Source of the DNA: Deltaproteobacteria bacterium
GTDB lineage: Bacteria; Myxococcota_A; Polyangia; Haliangiales; SHYZ01
NCBI GenBank assembly: GCA_016210055.1
Contig: JACQUZ010000007.1
Location: 1 to 35,331 of the forward strand
DNA length: 35,331 nt
Direction of reading: 5' to 3'
Below the pieces are notes generated by a model, which did not search any database, was not told the DNA's origin, and saw nothing but the letters and a program-made list of their open reading frames with translations. Of the stretch, positions 8,152-19,447 are shown piece by piece (position 1 is the stretch's first letter; every line of letters begins with the position of its first letter). The translations under genes and the position numbers were made by a program.

Positions 8152-9357
8152 CTACCGTCGCGTTCCGACCGGACCTCCGACCGCCTCATCGCCGCGGAAG
8201 GACCAGCGCTCTTCCTTTGTTTCGCCCCACGGGAGAAGGATCGGCTGCATGTCTTCAGCCGGGGATTCAAGGTAGTTCTCAGCGGTGAAGCCAACGGCAC
8301 CCGCGACGCGAATTACCAGATCAAAGCCGCGTGACTGCTTCTTCTTGCCCGGACGAGCGACAAGCTCCCATGTGTTGGTGAGCTGGGCTTGGCCCAGCTG
8401 CTTGCCAATCTCGTGCGCGAGGGTTCGAGCCACGGAACCATCCGGCATCAAGTTGAAAACGGCGAGAACTTCACGCGAACCCCCGCCGCCTCGTTCCACG
8501 TACCGCGCGAGGACACTGGACTTCCCTTCTCCGGCCAAGTCCGCCACCCGCACCTCGAGAACGTCCTTTGGCTTCTCGACTGGAAGTTGCAGGTAAGAAT
8601 ATTGCTCTGCCAGGATACCGACCACTCGCCCTCCTGCGACTACTCGCTCGAGGCCTGGCTCGCCGTCCATGTTGGCCATCACGTCAAGGCGGATGTCCTG
8701 TGGGCGGAGTTTCTGCTCGCCAAGGAACCACTTGAACGTCTCTGACCCTTCTTGAAACGAGAGCAGTCCTAGTCCGGTGGAGACCACCGACTGGGTCCTC
8801 TGCTCGACCAGTAAGTCCGCATCGTGGAGCTCGACGGAAAATGGGACGGCCGGAACCCCCTTACCCCAGCCAGGGACGCGGCCAAGTGGTATTGCCACTT
8901 CAACGAACCACCCCCTTGGCTGAAGTGCGTCGGCGACCTTGACTGTCTTGGCTCCACCAGGGCCTGTCCAGTTCACGACGTGCGGAATGCGGTAGTCGGC
9001 ATGGGCCGGAAAGACCTCAAGGCGAGCGTCGCGAAACACGAGAACGACATGATCATCGCCCTTCTTGGATGGCTTGCTTCGGACGAGCCGGTCGTCGGTC
9101 ACGTCGACGCTCAAGTAGAGAGCTTCCCGATCATAGTTGCAGCGGGCGAGAAAACTCGCGTCCTCCGCGGAGCCGGACGAACGCCTGGTCCCCGGGACTC
9201 CTTTCCAGTCGTCGCTGAGGCCGTCAATCGCGATGACTCCGCGCTCCGTGAGACCACACTCGACGTCGACACGGGGCGGTGGAGCGGCATAGGCCCGGCA
9301 CGCGAGGAGAAGCCCGGTGACGACCAGGAACGAAAAGCCCCGCACGCTCCGCATCAT
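8152..9357 (-). CDS. secreted protein with CBM9/DOMON-like N-terminal domain
   Basis: 401 aa starting with two consecutive ATGs (9357, 9354) after a weak GAGGTGGGGA. Residues 1-25 form an export signal (VRGFSFLVVTGLLLACRAYA); cleavage may occur at AYA-A by signal peptidase I, though LLAC could serve as a lipobox. Residues of about 38-190 look like a carbohydrate-binding-module-9 / DOMON-like beta-sandwich: IDGLSDDWKGVPG, then CNYDREALYLSVDVTDDRLV and a later FVEVAIPLGRVPG. The second half (about 215-401) has repetitive beta-rich text (LDVMANMDGEPGLERVVAGG, EVRVADLAGEGKSSV) resembling FG-GAP/VCBS-like repeats but too short to assign. It probably binds sugar or an envelope component. It is convergent with recA and divergent from ffh; no operon partner. 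Confidence 0.7.
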   Translation of the reverse strand: MMRSVRGFSFLVVTGLLLACRAYAAPPPRVDVECGLTERGVIAIDGLSDDWKGVPGTRRSSGSAEDASFLARCNYDREALYLSVDVTDDRLVRSKPSKKGDDHVVLVFRDARLEVFPAHADYRIPHVVNWTGPGGAKTVKVADALQPRGWFVEVAIPLGRVPGWGKGVPAVPFSVELHDADLLVEQRTQSVVSTGLGLLSFQEGSETFKWFLGEQKLRPQDIRLDVMANMDGEPGLERVVAGGRVVGILAEQYSYLQLPVEKPKDVLEVRVADLAGEGKSSVLARYVERGGGGSREVLAVFNLMPDGSVARTLAHEIGKQLGQAQLTNTWELVARPGKKKQSRGFDLVIRVAGAVGFTAENYLESPAEDMQPILLPWGETKEERWSFRGDEAVGGPVGTRR

Positions 9358-9393
9358 AGACGATCCCCACCTCGCGTGTTATAGACATCCGCC

Positions 9394-11091
<1,698 letters not shown>

Positions 11092-11152
11092 TCAGGGCCC
11101 GCCGGCCCGCCAGGCGTCGGCGTCCACGCGGGCGAAATCCGCTGGGTCCTCG

Positions 11153-11578
11153 CTAGTCGGCGTACCCTTCCACGACCTTTCCTAGGCGTGGCACTGCCTC
11201 TTCCACGTGTTTCTTGGCTGCTGGGCGCAGCTTCTCGTACATCTTCTTCACGCTGCTGTGCGTCGTGACTCCCGCCCGTGCGTCGGTGACTTCGAGGAGC
11301 TTCTCTGCCACCGCGCCGCTCCTGGCTGCGAGGAAATCGCCCAGCGGCTTGCCTTTTCCTGACGCTTGCCAGTCGCCATAAAAAGGCTCGAGCTTCGCCA
11401 CCCATTCGTCGAGGAGGCCATCGACCACTTCGCTGATGAACTTGGGCTTGATCGCCTTGACCATGGCGTACGCACCCTTGACCGCGATCCCGGTGAGGCC
11501 TCCCTTGGACTTCACTTCCTCGTCGACCAGGCCGCAGCATTCGCCGACCACGCGCTCCCGATGCGGGGGCTTGGTCAT
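11153..11578 (-). CDS. small helical protein resembling DUF6918
   Basis: 141 aa from ATG at 11578, which overlaps the glycosyltransferase stop as ATGA. A GTG at 11620 would add 14 residues (VEEIVDSARKLSDK) and cannot be excluded, since relatives may have a similar leading helix. The sequence is soluble and alpha-helical: ERVVGECCGLVDEEVKSKGG, then GIAVKGAYAMVKAIKPKFIS and VVDGLLDEWVAKLEPFY. This pattern resembles the DUF6918 family found in actinobacteria and myxobacteria, as I recall it. Function is unknown. The overlap with the glycosyltransferase suggests co-translation, but not a shared task. It is convergent with ffh, 61 bases away. Confidence 0.75.
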   Translation of the reverse strand: MTKPPHRERVVGECCGLVDEEVKSKGGLTGIAVKGAYAMVKAIKPKFISEVVDGLLDEWVAKLEPFYGDWQASGKGKPLGDFLAARSGAVAEKLLEVTDARAGVTTHSSVKKMYEKLRPAAKKHVEEAVPRLGKVVEGYAD

Positions 11579-12303
11579 CTTGTCGGAAAGTTTTCTTGCC
11601 GAATCCACGATTTCCTCCACTTTAGCTTCAATATGTCCCAGAGCATTCGTGCTGCGTCACGTCCGGGAGAGACCTTGGATTGCTCCACGTGGCGCCAGGT
11701 AACCGGTACTTCGACGACGTGGTAGCGAGACTTCGCGAGGAGCAGGATCTCCACGTCAAACGCAAATCCGTCCACCTGAGATGCACGAAACAGGTCTCGC
11801 GCCACCTCGCCACGGAATAGCTTGAACCCGCACTGGGTATCCTCGATTCCCCGCATGACCATTGACTGAACGAGCAGGTTAAACGTGCGTCCCATGAGCT
11901 CCCGAACCGGGTGTTGCCGGACTCGGATGTCGGCGCCGCTCTTTGCCCGTGAGCCAATCGCGATGTCCGCCCCTTGTGCCACGCGGTCTCGAAGCTTTTC
12001 GATCTCGTCGATCGGGGTGGCGAGGTCCGCGTCGGAGAAAAGGACTTCGTCGCCGCGTGAGGCGAGGACCCCGGCACGCACTGCGGCCCCCTTGCCGCGG
12101 TTTTCCGGGAGACGCAGGAGCTGAATTCGCGCGTTGCGCCCTGCCTTCTCCTGCACCACCCGAGTCGTCCCGTCGCTGGAGCCGTCGTCTACCACGATGA
12201 CTTCGTAGCTTGACTCGATCTGCCCAAGGTAGTCAGCGACCGCATCGAGGGTGGGTCCCAGGCGGTCCTCTTCATTAAACGCAGGAATGACGACGGAAAG
12301 CAT
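11575..12303 (-). CDS. dolichyl/polyprenyl-phosphate glycosyltransferase (GT2, ALG5/DPM1-like)
   Basis: 242 aa. Transfers a hexose from a nucleotide sugar to a polyprenyl phosphate carrier on the cytoplasmic side of the membrane. GT-A motifs: LSVVIPAFNEEDRL at the start, VVDDGSSDGT (37-46), the metal-binding FSDADLATP (D91 and D93), and DTQCGFKLFRG (about residue 157), typical of the ALG5-like branch. No transmembrane segment is visible, so it is probably peripheral. The ATG at 12303 places the conserved domain at the N-terminus; a longer upstream frame codes for a basic shadow sequence. No Shine-Dalgarno is visible, so the transcript may be leaderless or weakly translated. The likely product is a lipid-linked sugar for cell-surface or protein glycosylation. 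Its stop overlaps the start of the next gene. Confidence 0.9.
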   Translation of the reverse strand: MLSVVIPAFNEEDRLGPTLDAVADYLGQIESSYEVIVVDDGSSDGTTRVVQEKAGRNARIQLLRLPENRGKGAAVRAGVLASRGDEVLFSDADLATPIDEIEKLRDRVAQGADIAIGSRAKSGADIRVRQHPVRELMGRTFNLLVQSMVMRGIEDTQCGFKLFRGEVARDLFRASQVDGFAFDVEILLLAKSRYHVVEVPVTWRHVEQSKVSPGRDAARMLWDILKLKWRKSWIRQENFPTR

Positions 12304-12489
12304 GGCGAGAACGGTGGCTAGTAAACCAGGCGGGCTGCTCGGCCGCAAGCAATTCGAGTCGACTGACGCGCTGCGGCGCGCGTGCTCGGCGGACCTTTGC
12401 TGCCTGAACGTGCGCTTGGGTTGACATGTGGTGCATGCCGCAGGTATGCCGGGGGGTGTCGTACCGGCTTGGAGTACCTGGAGTGTCAC

Positions 12490-13548
12490 ATGCTGATTGA
12501 ACCAGCGCACGATAGGCGTTTCCGCGCGCGCGTTCTTGTCGTCCCCCTCCTATTCGCGTGCACGCTGTCCGGTTGCTCGTTCGACCCCACCGGGATCGCG
12601 TCTTCGGGCGGCCGGCCAACCGAACAGATCCCCGATGGCAGCAACTTGCAGCCCCCTATCGATGCGTCGCCACGCCCACTACCCGATGCGCGCGTTGACC
12701 GACCTCAGGTTGATGCCTCTGAATCAATACCCGATGCCCGTCCGGCCGATGCACGTCAAGAGCCAACCGATGCCCGTCTCGACCCTCCCGACGCTCGCCG
12801 CGACCATTGCGCCGAGGCATGCGTGGGCGGCACTTGCGAAAATGGCGTGTGCATCATCACCTGCGGCGGTGAAGGCTCCTGCGCCACCCAGGTCACCTGC
12901 CCGGCGGACGTACCGTGCCAGGTCCTGTGCAGTGGGAAGCAATCGTGCGGGGAGGGCGTCGCCTGCACGGGTCCGTTGTGCGACATCCGTTGCACGGGCG
13001 AAAACGCATGCGCTGGCCGAGTGGACTGTGCTGGGACCAGCTGCAAGGTCACGTGCGGCGGGAACGCGTCATGCCAAAGCACCCTCGACTGTGGGGCAAA
13101 GAACTGCTCGGTTTGGTGCGGAGCAGAAGGGGCATGTTATGGCCGGGTCTCCTGCCACGGGGACTCGTGCTCAGTGGGCTGCACCCAGCCATTGACCTGC
13201 CTGGGTGGCGTTGGGTGCGACGCGGGGAAGATCTGCGAGGTCCAGTGCAAGGGAGAGGATTCCTGCCTCGAGGATATCTCGTGCCCGCTCGCGGGGCGCT
13301 GCGGCGTGTCATGCGCCGGCAAGAAGTCCTGCGCTGGTAATGTCTTGTGTGGGGGCGGGCACTGTCGCTTCGAGTGCAGCGGCCACACGGCCTGCGGCGG
13401 CCAGGTCGACTGTCAGAGCTCCTGCGGGTGCGATACCGAATGTTCGGGCAATGGCGCGTGCAAGACTCCGCCCATTTGTCCCACCGGCTGCAAGGCGGGG
13501 AAAAACTGCACGTCCAGGCCGGAAGGCTGCCACGAGTGCACGCCCTAG
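12490..13548 (+). CDS. Cys-rich lipoprotein with ~21-residue four-Cys repeats
   Basis: 352 aa. The ATG at 12490 follows GGAG at about 6 bases. The signal ends in TLSGC, a good lipobox. Residues of about 60-110 are an Asp/Pro/Ala/Arg linker (DARPADARQEPTDARLDPPD). From residue 125 to about 320 come nine units of 21-22 residues with four Cys each, such as CGGNASCQSTLDCGAKNCSVW and CGAEGACYGRVSCHGDSCSVG: C, 5 residues, C, 5, C, 3-5, C, 2, then the next unit. The regular short unit would suit a solenoid with a disulfide ladder. It is a different architecture from the 55-residue repeats elsewhere in this window. No catalytic motif; function unknown. It runs divergently from the glycosyltransferase and converges on the PrsW-like gene. 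Confidence 0.85.
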   Translation: MLIEPAHDRRFRARVLVVPLLFACTLSGCSFDPTGIASSGGRPTEQIPDGSNLQPPIDASPRPLPDARVDRPQVDASESIPDARPADARQEPTDARLDPPDARRDHCAEACVGGTCENGVCIITCGGEGSCATQVTCPADVPCQVLCSGKQSCGEGVACTGPLCDIRCTGENACAGRVDCAGTSCKVTCGGNASCQSTLDCGAKNCSVWCGAEGACYGRVSCHGDSCSVGCTQPLTCLGGVGCDAGKICEVQCKGEDSCLEDISCPLAGRCGVSCAGKKSCAGNVLCGGGHCRFECSGHTACGGQVDCQSSCGCDTECSGNGACKTPPICPTGCKAGKNCTSRPEGCHECTP

Positions 13549-13570
13549 CGGCTCGGGCCTGCGCCCATGG

Positions 13571-14428
13571 CTAAACGTTCGGAGACGGAAGGTGCAGCCG
13601 CTGCCGCGACATGAGATTGGAGATCGCGACGAAGACGATGGCCGCAAAGGCAGTGGCCAAGGCCAGGCCGCCCCACGGCTCATCCGCCAGCCCGAAGGCC
13701 TTCACCGACCGCTCCAGGAACCCAAAAATCGCGTTCAGGCAGGTCGCCACGAGGAGGCCGCCAAGGATAGACCCCTCGCGAGCCCAGCGAGAGGCTTTTG
13801 AGAACTTGGCGCGACCGAGGGAATAGCCGAGAACGGCGGCAAAGCAGGCGTGGGCGAGGGTCGTAATCACCACGTTTCCGATCCCCGTAGCGAGGAACAC
13901 GCTCCCCTGGACGCCCTGGAGATAACGATAGTTCTCCTCGGTAGCAAAGCCAATCCCTACCGCCGACATGTACATGATGCCGTCCATTGGCTCATCGAAC
14001 TCCTTCGATAGGTAGATAGTCGAGCGCACGAGCAGGTACTTCACAAGCTCCTGCACGACGGCGATTATCGCCAGGGAGCCCACGACCTGCTCGGGACTTG
14101 GCCCGTGGATTCCGCGGTGCGAATGGGGTTGGTGGACCATGTCGAGGAAAAAGCCAGCCACCGGTCCAGAGACGAGCGCTCCGAGGAGGAACATGCCCAG
14201 GATGTAGGATTTCGGCTCCGGCTCGTGGCGGTCTTGGAGGTAAAAGAATCCCAGCCACAAGAGAGCGGGAATCCCCGCGAGCCCGGCGGCGACCAGCGGC
14301 GAGAGCCAGACCGGCACGCGCAGGTCGAAGATGCGCTCTACGATCACTGCTACGAGTACTAGCCCAATTAGGCCTGCGCCGAGCAATAGCTCGGTCCCCA
14401 CCAAGGTCCGCACCCTGCTCATGGCCAT
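13571..14428 (-). CDS. PrsW-family membrane protein (putative intramembrane metalloprotease)
   Basis: 285 aa with about eight hydrophobic segments. PrsW enzymes are glutamate/zinc-type membrane proteases that cut anti-sigma factors such as RsiW; related CAAX-type proteins have other substrates. Family signposts: LQDRHEPEPKSYI (65-77), the first catalytic region VVQELVK (124-130), DGIMYMSAVGIGFATEEN (149-166) and HACFAAVLGYSLGR (193-206). In the usual EExxK motif the first Glu is Gln here (QELVK), while the second Glu, the EEN pair and the His are kept. So activity is plausible but not certain. ATG at 14428 or 14422; both lack a strong Shine-Dalgarno. It lies 35 bases after ctaF on the same strand and could be a tail gene of the respiratory operon. 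Confidence 0.82.
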   Translation of the reverse strand: MAMSRVRTLVGTELLLGAGLIGLVLVAVIVERIFDLRVPVWLSPLVAAGLAGIPALLWLGFFYLQDRHEPEPKSYILGMFLLGALVSGPVAGFFLDMVHQPHSHRGIHGPSPEQVVGSLAIIAVVQELVKYLLVRSTIYLSKEFDEPMDGIMYMSAVGIGFATEENYRYLQGVQGSVFLATGIGNVVITTLAHACFAAVLGYSLGRAKFSKASRWAREGSILGGLLVATCLNAIFGFLERSVKAFGLADEPWGGLALATAFAAIVFVAISNLMSRQRLHLPSPNV

Positions 14429-14463
14429 ATCGTATCACCAAGACGCGTGGCTAGTGCTGGGGT

Positions 14464-14754
14464 CTATTGGGCGACGGCAGCCCTCGTGGCGACGTCCGAG
14501 ACGACGAGTGTCACCAGGATGAGCAGGAAAAGAGTGGACAGAATCAATACCATCCGGTTGACAAATCGCTGTTCAATCATGTGCATGAAAAAGAGGACCA
14601 CCAGGGTCCCCTTGGCGGTCGCAATGGCGAGGGCGATGGTCAAGTCCCACGCCCCAAAATCGGCAAGCGAGGCCAGGAGGGTGACAAGAGAAAGGAGGGA
14701 GAGCGCGATCCAAGTATAAAGATAGGCGCGTCCGGTCACGTGGGTGCGTAGCAC
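14464..14754 (-). CDS. ctaF: cytochrome c oxidase subunit IV (caa3 type)
   Basis: 96 aa with three transmembrane segments (about 12-32, 38-60, 68-88). Small accessory subunit of haem-copper oxidases that stabilises subunit I. The pattern matches the prokaryotic COX4 family: YLYTWIALSLLSLVTLLASL, then IALAIATAKGTLVVLFFMH, where the Lys in the second helix is conserved. It starts with GTG at 14754, three bases after the ctaE stop, with GAGGTGA about 3 bases upstream. It is the last clearly respiratory gene of the operon. Confidence 0.88.
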   Translation of the reverse strand: MLRTHVTGRAYLYTWIALSLLSLVTLLASLADFGAWDLTIALAIATAKGTLVVLFFMHMIEQRFVNRMVLILSTLFLLILVTLVVSDVATRAAVAQ

Positions 14755-15367
14755 GGTTCACCTCGTCAGGTAGAGAAGAGGCCAAAGGAACAGCCAAATC
14801 AAGTCCACGAGGTGCCAATAGAGCCCACCGAGCTCTAATGGGACGTGGTGCTCGGCAGAGAAGTAGTTCTTTCTCACGAGCACGGTCATCCACCCGAGCG
14901 CAGCGAGACCGCCCAGGACGTGCAGCGCGTGGAGGCCCGTCATGAAGTAATAAAGGGTGAAGAACGTCTTCGCGCCGGGGTTATCCATTGCGGTAAACCG
15001 ATAATGAGAACCGGGAAGGATACCGTGGTGAACATGCTGCCCATACTCGATTATCTTAATGACCAAGAATGTGAGCCCGAGGAAGATGGTGGCGGTGAGA
15101 AGGGCGGCCGTCCAGCGGGGGCGCGAGACGCGCATGGAATGAATTCCCATCGCCACGGTAAAGCTGGAGCTAATCAAGATAAAGGTATTGATCGTGCCAA
15201 GGGTTAGGTTGTTGAGCTTCGCGGCAGCCATGAAGCCGGCCGGATACATTACACGATAGGCGCCGTAGAGCGCGAATAGCCCGGCGAAGAGGAGCAACTC
15301 GCTGCACACGAACAGCCACATGGCCAGGCGCGCAGCGTGGGCCTGCTTGGCAAGGCTCTCGAACTGC

Positions 15368-17046
<1,679 letters not shown>

Positions 17047-17050
<4 letters not shown>

Positions 17051-18234
17051 GGTGGCGGGCGTCCCGCGTCGGAGACCGTGGTGGAGTGCTCGTGCGGGGC
17101 GGCGGCGTCGACAGGGACGTCCTGCAGTCCGCTCGGCTCATGCCGATGCGCGTGTCCGTGTTCCTCGGCAGGCACGTGGCGGAGCGACTTGATGTACTCC
17201 AAGATGGCCGCTGTCTCACCGGGCCTCAGCCGACCAAGATACGACGGCATGATGGGTGGGAACCCCTCATGGCGCTTGGCCATGGGGTCCATCATCGATT
17301 CGGTGAGGTAGGCCTCGTCTGCGAGCGCAGCTCCCCCGCCGTCGAGCGGCACGGTGGAACCGAACATGCTCGCGAAGGTGGGGGCAATGTGGGGGGAGCC
17401 GTCGACTGAGTGGCAGCGAAGGCACCCGTGCTCCGCTGCCAGTCGCTGTCCCACATCTGCCATGCGGATTGGCTGAGGCTCGGCAGGGTCGCCCACAACC
17501 GATGGCTCGACGTAGTGCTGTCCCGGGATCCGCCCGGTATCGTCGCCGCGTTGCCAGGCGTCGTACTCTTCGGGTGCGAGTGCGACCACTGCACCACGCA
17601 TGGTCGAGTGACCCTCGCCGCAATATTCGGTGCAGAGGACCTGGTAGGTCCCAGCACGCTTGGCCTCAAACCACTGGGTCGTATAGCGCCCGGGCAGCAC
17701 GTCCCACTTCGCTCGGAAATCCGGGACGAAGAAGCTGTGGATCACGTCGCGCGAGGTCATGAGCAACTTGACCGGGCGACCGGCGGGAACGTAGAGGGTG
17801 GAGATCGATCGCTTTCCGCCAGGATAAGCGAATTGCCACATCCATTTCTTTCCGGTGACATGGACCTCGAGGGCGTCCTCAGGCGGGACCCTCAGGTGAA
17901 CAAACTGGCGGAAGCCGAGAATGGACCAAAGGAGGAACAGCCCGAGGAGCCCCCCGACGACGAGGACCTCGAGCCACGTCGGAATGACCACCGTCGCCGT
18001 CGGGGTACGGGCGCTTGGCGGGCCGGCCGAGAGGAGTGCCGCTTGCGGCCCCTCGGTTGGGGGGGCCTCCCCTTTTCGCTTGTAGAGGAGAATGAACACG
18101 CCCCCGACGAGGGTGACGAGGGTGGCCCCGAGCATGGTCACTGTAATGACGAAGTAATGCAGCTTGTCGATTGAGCTCGCGAAGGTCGATTCCTGGGGTG
18201 GAAGGGCGAGGAGCCAGCGGTAAAGCTCGTTCAT
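17047..18234 (-). CDS. ctaC: caa3 oxidase subunit II with fused cytochrome c domain
   Basis: 395 aa. Two transmembrane helices (about 27-51, 86-108), then the periplasmic cupredoxin domain with the binuclear CuA site: H166, C201, C205, H209, M212 (in CTEYCGEGHSTM). A covalently fused cytochrome c follows: CLRCH (271-275) with Met ligand near 329 (PPIMPSYLGRL). It accepts electrons directly from the haem subunits of complex III, so no soluble cytochrome c is required. The C-terminus is a His-rich, disordered tail (EEHGHAHRHE, later PHEHS) that may bind copper; this is my inference. ATG at 18234 with GGGAG about 4 bases upstream; it overlaps the sco stop as ATGA. The frame is open further upstream but lies inside sco. 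Confidence 0.97.
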
Positions 18235-19046
18235 GGTCTCCCAACCTTCCGCTGGCGCTCTAGGCGAAACAGCCAAGCCACGGTGGCGACGAGACCGACG
18301 AGGACGCAGATCGATCCGATCCTCATGAAGCGCGTCACGAACAGCTCGTACCGGCGCGACGCTGGGTCGTATCGGAAGCACGTGAGGAGCACTCGATCGA
18401 CGAGACTGGCGGTCTTGCCTTCAGCGGCCTGGAGCAGAGCGAGCTTGAGATCGCGTGGCTTCGGCTCGAGGCCGTAGAGGTAACGCGAGACCTTTCCCGA
18501 CGGGGAGAGCGCCACAACTGCAGCTGGATGGGCATATTGGTCGGTACGCGGGTCGTACTCGAACTGATATCCCACGGCTTGGGTAACGGCAGCGACTGCG
18601 TCCTTGCTCCCGACGAGGAATGGCCAGGCGTGGGTTGCTCCCTTCTTGCCGAGCACCTCGAGGACCTGGGATTGGGCACGGGCCGCATCGCTCGGGCCAT
18701 CTCTGGGGTCGATGCTCACCGTGACCACTCGAAATGAGCGCCCCGGCTCCCAGTCGAGCCGCGCGAGCGCGCGGGCGATGCCACGAAACACGAGTCCACA
18801 CAACATCCGGCATCGGAAATAGCCCGGGACCAAGAGGACCGGCGTTCCGCCGGAGAAGTAATCACCCAGGCGGACGGCGATTCCCTCCTGGTCGACGAAC
18901 GTGGCCTCCAGCGGAGCCTGCTCACCGAGACGCTCGATGACATCGACGAGGAGTGGCACGGCCGCGTCGGGCTCTTCCAGTGCAAGTGAGGGGAGGGCGA
19001 CCAGGAATGCGGACATGGCCGTGGCTGCGACGAGCGTCCTTCTCAT
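18231..19046 (-). CDS. sco: Sco1/SenC-family copper chaperone
   Basis: 271 aa. Delivers copper to, or reduces, the CuA site of oxidase subunit II. Signal peptide 1-22 (SAFLVALPSLA). Thioredoxin-like fold with the copper motif CRMLC (C79, C83) in VPGYFRCRMLC and the distal ligand H173 (YAHPAAVV). SIDPRDGP is also typical. An extra C-terminal transmembrane helix (about 238-258, IGSICVLVGLVATVAW) ends in a basic cytoplasmic tail, as in SCO proteins of alternative complex III clusters. Its position directly before ctaC fits the role. ATG at 19046 overlaps the preceding stop as ATGA. Confidence 0.92.
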   Translation of the reverse strand: MRRTLVAATAMSAFLVALPSLALEEPDAAVPLLVDVIERLGEQAPLEATFVDQEGIAVRLGDYFSGGTPVLLVPGYFRCRMLCGLVFRGIARALARLDWEPGRSFRVVTVSIDPRDGPSDAARAQSQVLEVLGKKGATHAWPFLVGSKDAVAAVTQAVGYQFEYDPRTDQYAHPAAVVALSPSGKVSRYLYGLEPKPRDLKLALLQAAEGKTASLVDRVLLTCFRYDPASRRYELFVTRFMRIGSICVLVGLVATVAWLFRLERQRKVGRP

Positions 19047-19447
19047 GGCTCCCGCCCCCTGGGCTCACCAGGTTCCCCGCCATCCCCGCGCTCCAAGACG
19101 AGATCCATGGCTCGTGCGACCGGAATGCTTATGACCCCTTGCTCGCGATTTACCCATCCGTAGGACTCGAGGGCTTGCTGCTGCTCGAGCACGTGGCGAG
19201 GCATCTCCTCCTTGCCGGCGAAGAGCGAAGTCTCCAATTCACCGAGTGAGCGTGCCGGCTTGGCCAGTGATGGCCTGGTGGGGCGCGCGGGCGCCTCCCA
19301 GGAAGAGAACATCTTGAGGAGCACCCATGCCAGGAGGACGCAGGCGACGGAGACCACGAGCGTTCCGAAGAGGACCGCCATGACCTTGCGATCGGCGATG
19401 ACATCCTCCTCGAGGTGGACGTCCCGATGTTCAACGGTGTCGCTCAC
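19043..19447 (-). CDS. single-span membrane protein of the act-cta operon
   Basis: 134 aa, starting at GTG 19447, which overlaps the actF stop as GTGA. One transmembrane helix (about 22-45, VMAVLFGTLVVSVACVLLAW) separates a short acidic N-terminal part from a soluble C-terminal part. The latter ends in YGWVNREQGVISIPVARAMD, a motif I associate with small proteins found between act genes and sco in several phyla (usually written YGWVD...IPI..AM). It may be an assembly factor or an extra subunit of alternative complex III or the oxidase; the exact role is unknown. The longer open frame upstream (to 20056) overlaps actF and is basic shadow text, so it was excluded. Confidence 0.85.
   Translation of the reverse strand: MSDTVEHRDVHLEEDVIADRKVMAVLFGTLVVSVACVLLAWVLLKMFSSWEAPARPTRPSLAKPARSLGELETSLFAGKEEMPRHVLEQQQALESYGWVNREQGVISIPVARAMDLVLERGDGGEPGEPRGREP

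Noticed and set aside
11095..11108. GGGCC-CGCC-GGCCC as a terminator between ffh and the DUF6918-like gene
   Set aside because: A 5-bp GC stem without any T-tract is expected by chance at this base composition.
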